Shown piece after piece: positions 58,593 through 64,000 of a DNA stretch of 64,000 nt. The DNA is from Dactylosporangium fulvum (GTDB lineage Bacteria; Actinomycetota; Actinomycetes; Mycobacteriales; Micromonosporaceae), in NCBI RefSeq assembly GCF_025137375.1, contig NZ_CP073720.1, forward strand, positions 5,108,501 through 5,172,500, written 5' to 3'. A program made the position numbers and the translations under genes. How positions within the stretch are numbered: position 1 is the first letter of the stretch; each line of letters begins with the position of its first letter. The notes under the pieces were generated by a model. The model worked only from the letters and a program-made list of their open reading frames with translations. It ran no database searches and was not told the DNA's origin.

Positions 58593-58700
58593 GTGCAGTA
58601 CCGCACCGCTGTCGTCGTTCCCCGCTCGCAGTTCGAGGTGATCCTCGTGTCTTGGTCGCTCCCGGTGCCCGCACGCGCGGCGGCACTGGGACGTCCGTGA
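58593..58700 (+). CDS. 35-residue leader peptide ORF
   Basis: GTG 58593 is preceded by GGAGGGAG (58579-58586), one of the best ribosome sites in the window. It encodes VQYRTAVVVPRS, then QFEVILVSWSLPVP and a short Ala/Arg tail, with TGA at 58698-58700. It ends 98 bp before the EF-G-like start. Position and signal strength fit an upstream ORF that senses ribosome stalling; the peptide sequence was not recognised. Confidence 0.65.
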   Translation: MQYRTAVVVPRSQFEVILVSWSLPVPARAAALGRP

Positions 58701-58764
58701 CGGCCGTCTGACCGCTGACCCACCAGACTCACGGCCTGCCGTCGCGGGCGGAATCGCGCTGTCC

Positions 58765-58796
58765 TCCGACAAGAACTCCCCGAAGGGGCTCTCGGA
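58765..58796 (+). promoter_or_regulatory. hairpin that hides the EF-G-like ribosome site
   Basis: TCCGA (58765-58769) pairs with TCGGA (58792-58796) and CCCC (58778-58781) with GGGG (58785-58788). The only Shine-Dalgarno-like run, AAGGGG, lies within this stem, and the GTG start at 58799 is just outside. Upstream, ACGGCC near 58733 can pair either with GGCCGT just after the leader stop or with the following GCCGT, so alternative structures are possible. Confidence 0.55.
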
Positions 58797-58798
58797 CC

Positions 58799-60826
58799 GT
58801 GCGTACCGACCGAAACCTTGACCACACCCGCAACATCGGCATCCTCGCCCACGTCGACGCGGGCAAGACCACCACCACCGAACGCATCCTCTTCGCGACC
58901 GGCGCCACCTACAAGCAGGGCGAGGTCCACGACGGCACCACCGTCACCGACTTCGACGCGCAGGAGCGCAACCGGGGCATCACCATCTTCGCCGCGGCCG
59001 TCAGCGTCACCTGGGACGGCCACCGCCTCAACCTCATCGACACGCCCGGCCACGTCGACTTCGCCGACGAGGTCGAGCGGTCCCTGCGCGTCCTCGACGG
59101 CGCGGTCGCCGTGTTCGACGGCGTCGCCGGGGTCGAGCCGCAGAGCGAGTCGGTGTGGCGGCAGGCGGACCGGTACGGCGTGCCGCGGATCGCGTTCGTC
59201 AACAAGCTCGACCGCACCGGCGCCGACCTCGACGCGGCCGTCGCCTCGATCCGCGACCGGCTCCACACGACGCCGCTGGTCGTCCAGCGGCCGATCGGCC
59301 GTGAGGACGGCTTCCGCGGCGTCGTCGACCTCGTCGGCATGCGTGCGCTGACCTGGTCCGCCCAGGGACGCGCCGACGAGGACGCCACCGGCCACCCGGC
59401 GGCCGTGGCCGCCCGGCGCGACCTCGAGGAGCGGGTCGCCGAGCTGCACACCGGCGCGCTGGAGGAGTTCGTCGACACCGGCCGCCTCAGCGACACGAGG
59501 CTGCGCACGGCGCTGCGCGAGCTGACCCTCGCCGGCACCGCCGTCGTCGTGCTGTGCGGCTCGGCGTACCGCGACAAGGGCATCGAGCCGCTGCTCGACG
59601 CCGTCGTCGCGTATCTGCCGTCACCGGCCGACGTGCCGGCAGTCCGCGGCGAGTGGGACGGCACCGTCCAGGAGCGGCCCGCCGACCCGGACGCGCCGTT
59701 CGCGGCACTGGTGTTCAAGGTGCACGCCGCGCCCACCGGGCGGCTGACGTACCTGCGGGTCTACTCGGGAACGATCGGGAAGGGAGCGGTGGTGACGGAC
59801 GCCGGCACGCGCCGCACCGAGCGGGTCAGCCGCATCCTGCACGTCCAGGCCGACCGGCACACCGAGCTCGACCACGCCGCCGCCGGTGACATCGTGGCGG
59901 TGGTGGGGCTCAAGCACGCCCGTACCGGCGCCACGCTGTGCGCACCCGGGGCACCGCTGGTGCTGGAACCGCCCTCGGCCGTGACGCCCGTCGTGTCCGT
60001 GGCGGTGGAGGCGCGCACCCGCACCGACACCGACCGGCTCGCCGGCGCGCTCGCCCGACTGGTCGAGGAGGACCCGTCGCTCGTCGTGCGCAGTGACCCC
60101 GAGACCGGCCAGACCGTGCTGTCCGGCATGGGCGAGCTGCATCTGGAGGTCGCGGTGGAGAAGATCCGCCAGACGCACCACGGTCTCGAGGTCAACGTCG
60201 GCCGGCCGCAGGTCGCCTACCGGGAGACCGTCGTCCGCGGCGTCACCGGCCTGCTGTACCGGCACGTCAAGCAGGAGGGCGGCGCGGGGCAGTACGCCCA
60301 CGTCCTGATCGACGTGGCACCGTCCGATGAGGACTTCGGGTTCGCGTCCACTGTGGTCGGTGGCCGGGTGCCGAAGGAGTACGTCCGCGCGGTCGAGGCC
60401 GGCTGCCGGGACGCGCTCACGACGGGCCCGATCGCCGGTCACCCGGTGACCGGCGTGCGGGTGACGCTGACCGACGGCGCCACCCACTCGAAGGACTCCT
60501 CGGAGCTGGCCTTCCGCACCGCCGGCCGGCTCGCACTCCAGCAGGCGTTGCGGGAGTCCGAGACGGTACTGCTGGAGCCGGTGGTCGAGGCGACCGTGAC
60601 GGTACCCGAGGACGTCGTCGGCGGCGTGCTGGGCGACCTCGCCGCGCGCCGTGGCCGGGTGACCGGCTCCACCGTCCGCGGCGGCACGGTTGTCGTCACC
60701 GCGACGGTGCCGCTCGCGGAGCTGTTCGGCTACGCGACCCGCCTGCGCAGCCGGACGCAGGGCCGGGGCACGTTCACCACCCGGCCCACCGGCTACCAGC
60801 CGGTGCCGTCCGGCGTGTCGGTGTAG
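58799..60826 (+). CDS. EF-G-like translational GTPase (ribosomal-protection type)
   Basis: 675 residues, slightly shorter than EF-G. G1 is HVDAGKTTTTE, G2 GITI, G3 DTPGHVDF, G4 NKLD; the later domains have GELHLEV and a C-terminal EF-G fold with GRRGRVTGS-like RRGRVTGST. In plan it lies between EF-G2 and TetM/OtrA-type protection proteins. These use GTP to displace drugs from the ribosome or assist translocation. GTG 58799 has its ribosome site in a hairpin and is preceded by a leader ORF. A resistance or stress role is more likely than housekeeping, since no rps genes are near. Confidence 0.88.
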   Translation: MRTDRNLDHTRNIGILAHVDAGKTTTTERILFATGATYKQGEVHDGTTVTDFDAQERNRGITIFAAAVSVTWDGHRLNLIDTPGHVDFADEVERSLRVLDGAVAVFDGVAGVEPQSESVWRQADRYGVPRIAFVNKLDRTGADLDAAVASIRDRLHTTPLVVQRPIGREDGFRGVVDLVGMRALTWSAQGRADEDATGHPAAVAARRDLEERVAELHTGALEEFVDTGRLSDTRLRTALRELTLAGTAVVVLCGSAYRDKGIEPLLDAVVAYLPSPADVPAVRGEWDGTVQERPADPDAPFAALVFKVHAAPTGRLTYLRVYSGTIGKGAVVTDAGTRRTERVSRILHVQADRHTELDHAAAGDIVAVVGLKHARTGATLCAPGAPLVLEPPSAVTPVVSVAVEARTRTDTDRLAGALARLVEEDPSLVVRSDPETGQTVLSGMGELHLEVAVEKIRQTHHGLEVNVGRPQVAYRETVVRGVTGLLYRHVKQEGGAGQYAHVLIDVAPSDEDFGFASTVVGGRVPKEYVRAVEAGCRDALTTGPIAGHPVTGVRVTLTDGATHSKDSSELAFRTAGRLALQQALRESETVLLEPVVEATVTVPEDVVGGVLGDLAARRGRVTGSTVRGGTVVVTATVPLAELFGYATRLRSRTQGRGTFTTRPTGYQPVPSGVSV

Positions 60827-60836
60827 CGGGTGCCGG

Positions 60837-60874
60837 GGGTGCCCCTTTCGCGTGTTGTCGCGGCGGGGGCACCC
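60837..60874 (+). terminator. hairpin after the EF-G-like gene
   Basis: GGGTGCCCC (60837-60845) pairs perfectly with GGGGCACCC (60866-60874) over 9 bp around a 20-nt loop, ten bases after the stop. Confidence 0.6.
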
Positions 60875-60957
60875 TCGGAGCCGCCCTGGTGTTTCCCGCA
60901 CGACAGCGCCGGGTAGGAGGCCCGTTCTAAGCTGGGGGTTTCGGAGGGTGGGAGCGG

Positions 60958-61860
60958 ATGCGGCTGGCAGTGCTGGACGTCGGGTCCAACTCGGCGCATC
61001 TTCAGGTCGTCGATGCGCGCACGAGTGAGGCCCCGCTGCCGGTGTTCCGGCTCAAGGCGCCGACGCTGCTCGCCGAGTCCGTCACCCCCGACGGCGCGCT
61101 CACGCCGGACGCCGTCGAGCGGCTCGTGTCCGCCGTCGCGCGGACCGTCGAGGCGTCCCGCCGCCACGCCGTCGCCGACCTGATTCCCCTTGCCACGGCG
61201 ACGATCCGCGACGCGACCAACAACGCCGAGATCCGCCGCCGCGTCCGCGAGGCGACCGGCGTCGAGCTCCGCTCGCTCAGCGGCGAGGACGAGGCGCGGG
61301 TGACGTTCCTGGCCGTGCGGCGGTATCTCGGCGCACACCCCGGGCAGCTGCTGCTGCTCGACATCGGCGGCATGTCGATGGAGTTCGCGGCCGGCGCCGG
61401 TGAGAACCCCGACGTGGCGGTGTCACTGCCGCTGGGCGCCGGCCGGCTCACCCGCCAGCTGCTCCCGCACCACCCGGCCGGCCCGGGTGCCGTGGCGGCG
61501 GTCCGCGACCACGTCCACGCCGCGGTGCGTCCGATCGCCGCGCAGCTCACCCGCCTGCCGCGCCCGGACCGGGTCGTCGGCACGTCGAAGACCTTCAAGC
61601 AGCTCGTCCGCGTCGCGGGCGACGGCCGCCGCCTGACCCGCCACCGCCTGCGCCGCTGGGTGCCGCGGCTGGCCCGGATGAGCGTCCAGGAGCGGGCGAA
61701 GCTGCCGGGTGTGGCCGCGAGCCGTGCCCGCCAGCTCCTCGCGGGCGCGGTCACCGCCGCGACGGCCATGGAGCTGCTGGACGTCCCCGCGCTGGAGGTC
61801 TGCCCGTGGGCCCTGCGCGAGGGCCTTCTCCTGCGCCGCATCACCGAACTGTCCGTCTAA
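60958..61860 (+). CDS. Ppx/GppA-family exopolyphosphatase
   Basis: 300 residues, the short actinobacterial form. ASKHA-fold motifs: VLDVGSNSAHLQVVDA, SGEDEARVTFLAVRRYL, LLLDIGGMSMEFA and GTSKTFKQLVRVAG. It hydrolyses polyphosphate or the pppGpp phosphate. GGAGGGTGGGAG precedes the ATG. The TAA stop is made from the TA target duplication plus the first base of an IS630 element; the empty site would read TAG, so the protein is unchanged. Confidence 0.92.
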   Translation: MRLAVLDVGSNSAHLQVVDARTSEAPLPVFRLKAPTLLAESVTPDGALTPDAVERLVSAVARTVEASRRHAVADLIPLATATIRDATNNAEIRRRVREATGVELRSLSGEDEARVTFLAVRRYLGAHPGQLLLLDIGGMSMEFAAGAGENPDVAVSLPLGAGRLTRQLLPHHPAGPGAVAAVRDHVHAAVRPIAAQLTRLPRPDRVVGTSKTFKQLVRVAGDGRRLTRHRLRRWVPRLARMSVQERAKLPGVAASRARQLLAGAVTAATAMELLDVPALEVCPWALREGLLLRRITELSV

Positions 61861-62942
61861 GCGGGTTCCCTGAAGTTCTGCGCGTAACTGTGGGGCAGCC
61901 AGGGTGAGGTCCATGGTGCGGCGGTGGTCAGCATCTGGTCGGGTGTTCGTCGTCGGAAGAACACCCGTGCCTGGTGGATGCGTTCGATCCAGGTGACCGC
62001 GGTGTTGGCCAGGTCTGCTTTGAGCGAAGCCCAGATGCGTTCGACCGGATTGTCGTGTGGGCTGTACGCGGCGGCGTGGATGAGCCGGAGCCGGGGGTGG
62101 TCGCTGACCCATCGCCGGACCGCCGCGGCGTGGTGGATGCCGTCGTTGTCGCAGATCACCGCGACGGCGGGGGCGTTGGGGTAGGCAGTCAGCAGGAGTT
62201 GCAGCATGGCGATGAAACCCGTCGCGCGGCGGCGGGCCCACAGGTACCACCAGGTGCCGGTGGTCAGGTCGAGGGCGCCGAAGATGGTGGCCCGGCGGTT
62301 CTTGCCCGGGGTCATCACGTGGTGGCGATGCCCGCGCAGGGTCCAGGTGGCGCGCACTGCGGGCAGGAGATCGAGGTGGGCCTCGTCTTCGGCGATGACA
62401 ACCGACCCGGCCGGGAGTCGGGCGATGCGGCGGCGGATGCCCGCCAGGGTGTGGTTGTGGTCGGGGTCGCCTCGGGCGATGAGGCGGGGTCGTCGCCAGT
62501 GGGCCACGGTGCGGGTGTAGCGCCATAGGGTGCGCGGGCTGATCGCTGGTCTGCCCAGGTGCTGCCAGAGCCGTCGGATGGTCCACGGTCCCGGTGCGGT
62601 GAGCAGGGCGGTGATGCGGGTGGTGAGGGCGGTCCCGCCCAGGCGGGGTCGTCCCGGTCGGGGTCGGTCGGGCAGGCCGGGGATGCCTTCGGTGCGGTAG
62701 CGGTGCAGCCAGCGGCGCACGGTGGCGGGGTGGTAGTCCAGCAGGGCGGCGATCTGGGCCGGTGGCATGCCGGCGGTGGACAGTACGACCATGATCAGGC
62801 GGGTGGCGGTCCGCCACCGGCCGTGCAGCAGGTCCATGATCTGGGCCCGGGTGCCACCAGAGACCTCGGCGAACACACAGACAGGGCGCATAATGGACAC
62901 GACCTTGCCGGTTTTGTTGAGGTGGTGTCTCTTCTTCACCAA
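61857..62942 (-). CDS. IS630-family transposase
   Basis: Up to 361 residues. HTH unit near 50-90 (MPPAQIAALLDYHPATVRRWLHRYRTEGIPGL), then a DDE core: Asp186 (AEDEAH), Asp265 (CDNDG) and Glu301 (DNPVERIW), with 35 residues between the last two. All three are intact, so it may be active. The start is uncertain: TTG 62942, GTG 62939 or ATG 62891. The last coding bases lie in the terminal repeat, and the TAG stop is completed by the TA duplication and a host base. Confidence 0.92.
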   Translation of the reverse strand: MVKKRHHLNKTGKVVSIMRPVCVFAEVSGGTRAQIMDLLHGRWRTATRLIMVVLSTAGMPPAQIAALLDYHPATVRRWLHRYRTEGIPGLPDRPRPGRPRLGGTALTTRITALLTAPGPWTIRRLWQHLGRPAISPRTLWRYTRTVAHWRRPRLIARGDPDHNHTLAGIRRRIARLPAGSVVIAEDEAHLDLLPAVRATWTLRGHRHHVMTPGKNRRATIFGALDLTTGTWWYLWARRRATGFIAMLQLLLTAYPNAPAVAVICDNDGIHHAAAVRRWVSDHPRLRLIHAAAYSPHDNPVERIWASLKADLANTAVTWIERIHQARVFFRRRTPDQMLTTAAPWTSPWLPHSYAQNFREPA

Positions 62943-63028
62943 TCATCAACGGCCGGCAAGGCCGTGTTGTCTTCGCCCCCGGTGACCTACCCGGGCCCAG
63001 TTACGCGCAGAACCTCTGTCAACCCGCT
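61860..63028 (-). mobile_element. complete IS630-family insertion sequence (1169 bp)
   Basis: The terminal repeats align over 31 bp at 27 positions: AGCGGGTT, seven variable bases, then GTTCTGCGCGTAACTG. Both ends are flanked by TA (61858-61859, 63029-63030), the family's standard target duplication. One intact transposase gene fills the element. There is no passenger gene. Confidence 0.92.
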
Positions 63029-63254
63029 TAGGCCCTGTCCCGCCGGGCTCACCGCGGACCGACGCCGGCAGCCGGACCTGATCGCCCGCAAGCTGCCGGG
63101 CCGCTCCGAACAGGAATTGTTCACTAACTTTACTGAAGGCATTGACAGGTGCGCCGGCCATCACCGAGGCTTCCGTGACGGCTTAATTCAAGTCGCGAAG
63201 TTGTGCGCGAGCCCGTGCCCAGCGGCGCGCACCGCTCCCCGCCAGGAGACCCGC
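63029..63254. other. region between IS630 and the GH30 gene
   Basis: 226 bp; contains the operator-like palindrome at 63120-63137 and TTGACA at 63142-63147, for which no good -10 at 17 bp was found. The first part was directly downstream of the phosphatase gene before the insertion. Confidence 0.5.
63120..63137. promoter_or_regulatory. palindromic operator upstream of the GH30 gene
   Basis: TTCA-C-TAA-CT-TTA-C-TGAA is an 18-bp palindrome with 14 of 18 bases symmetric, in an otherwise GC-rich region, 117 bp before the start codon. Sites of this type usually bind LacI- or ROK-family sugar repressors. A TTGACA lies 5 bp downstream. Confidence 0.6.
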
Positions 63255-64000
63255 ATGGCCTTCACCCGCCATCTCACCGCCGCGCTCGCCGCGGCCCTGC
63301 TGACGGCGCCGGTCCTCGTCGCCGCGCAGCAGGCCACCGCGGCGGCGACCACCGTCCAGGTGTACTGGAGCTCCGAGTCCCGCACCGCGGGCTACGAGCC
63401 GAAGAACGGCAACTGGTACACCAATCCGGCGACCGGCCTGGCCGGCACGCCCTACCAGTTGTCGCGGCAGGGCGACATCACCATCGGCGCCGCCACCGGG
63501 ACGCCGACCATCACCGTCGACACCAACACGAGATACCAGACCGTCCTCGGCATCGGCTCGTCCCTGGAGGAGTCGACGGTCTACAACCTCTCCCGGATGA
63601 GCGCCGCGGGCCGCGACCGGGCGTTGCGCACGCTGGTCGACCCCGCCACCGGAGCCGGTTTCAACGTCGTCCGCATCACCTTCGGCACCAGCGACTTCAC
63701 CTCGCGCGACTTCTACACGTACGACGACGGCCCCGCCGACCCGTCGCTGTCCCGCTTCTCCATCCAGCGGGACATCGACGCCAACATCATCGCCACGCTG
63801 CGGCAGGCCCTCGCCATCAATCCCAACCTGAAGATCTTCGCGAGCGCGTGGTCGGCGCCGCCGTGGATGAAGACCAGCAACAACATCATCGGCGGCAGCC
63901 TCATCAGCAGCCACATCCCGACCCTCGCCACGTACTACCGGCGCGCCGTCCAGGCGTACACCGCCCAGGGCATCCCGATCCACGCGCTGACCCTGCAGAA
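63255..64000 (+). CDS. secreted GH30 glycosidase, N-terminal part (cut by window end)
   Basis: 248 codons are visible and the frame is open at the right edge. ATG 63255 has AGGAG at 63244-63248. The signal peptide runs RHLTAALAAALLTAPVLVAA to about AQQATAAA. The start of a GH30 (glucosylceramidase/beta-1,6-glucanase-like) barrel follows: YQTVLGIGSSLEESTVYNLS, FNVVRITFGTSDF and FASAWSAPPWMKTSNN. The acid/base Glu should lie just beyond the window. Substrate is probably a fungal or plant beta-glucan; the nearby palindrome suggests sugar-dependent control. Confidence 0.9.
   Translation, partial: MAFTRHLTAALAAALLTAPVLVAAQQATAAATTVQVYWSSESRTAGYEPKNGNWYTNPATGLAGTPYQLSRQGDITIGAATGTPTITVDTNTRYQTVLGIGSSLEESTVYNLSRMSAAGRDRALRTLVDPATGAGFNVVRITFGTSDFTSRDFYTYDDGPADPSLSRFSIQRDIDANIIATLRQALAINPNLKIFASAWSAPPWMKTSNNIIGGSLISSHIPTLATYYRRAVQAYTAQGIPIHALTLQ

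Noticed and set aside
58799..60826. Housekeeping fusA
   Set aside because: Lacks the rpsL-rpsG-tuf context and has a leader-controlled start; more likely a paralogue.

Overview
The window is very GC-rich DNA with strong codon bias from a filamentous actinomycete. A Micromonosporaceae-like host (Actinoplanes/Dactylosporangium type) fits best. The grounds are two SAV2177-type methyltransferases, a CBM2-FN3-GH18 chitinase, a GH30 glycosidase, a WXG100-like locus with a mycosin-like protein, and many GTG or ATG starts placed 5-8 nt after a TANNNT -10 box, which implies leaderless mRNAs. The family assignment is inference; no rRNA or tRNA gene was seen.

Layout. 1-3657: the end of an MFS exporter, a repeat-rich gap, a secreted SGNH esterase, a YjbR-like protein and an alpha/beta hydrolase. 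3638-14239: a compact biosynthetic cluster in two divergent operons sharing the gap 9051-9256. The rightward operon (WrbA-like flavoprotein, class II DAHP synthase, DhbA-like dehydrogenase, PhzD-like isochorismatase, PhzE-like ADIC synthase) should turn chorismate into 3-hydroxyanthranilate. The leftward operon (degenerate IS701-like protein, KAS III-like enzyme, arylamine N-acetyltransferase-like enzyme, LuxE-like activating enzyme, LuxC-like reductase) looks able to acylate that unit and reduce its carboxylate to an aldehyde. There is no PKS, NRPS or phenazine-assembly gene. 14225-26573: redox enzymes with their regulators (TetR, LysR, GntR-TetR hybrid), a voltage-gated cation channel, a tyrosine phosphatase, a lipoprotein, an EamA exporter, a FAD monooxygenase, EgtA, an adenylate kinase and a membrane protein whose N-terminus is a 24-bp minisatellite.

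26574-36000: hairpin-rich intergenic DNA and a MITE-like 171-bp element, two SAV2177-type methyltransferases, a chitinase with a damaged 5' end, a GGDEF-EAL protein, an EcsC protein and a serine hydrolase. 36054-39762: a four-gene operon (YbaB-like, two WXG100-like proteins, and a membrane-anchored protein with two subtilisin-like domains whose catalytic residues are largely replaced). 39769-49609: DUF5666-like protein, M20 peptidase, flavin reductase, FhaA, an LCP enzyme, a second 171-bp element, and an MFS/two flavin monooxygenases/NTF2 group. 49757-58440: membrane protein, two-component system, glycosyltransferase, F420-type enzymes, MBL hydrolase, two small paralogous helical proteins and an SDR.

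58531-64000: an EF-G-like ribosomal-protection-type GTPase behind a WhiB7-like promoter, a 35-codon leader ORF and a hairpin that hides its ribosome binding site. Next comes a Ppx/GppA phosphatase whose stop codon was hit by a complete IS630-family element, then the start of a GH30 glycosidase with a palindromic operator.

The most interesting items are the 3-hydroxyanthranilate/carboxylate-reductase cluster, the tandem pseudo-mycosin locus, the leader-controlled EF-G-like gene, the three-copy 171-bp element, and the IS630 element that takes its stop codon from its target site.
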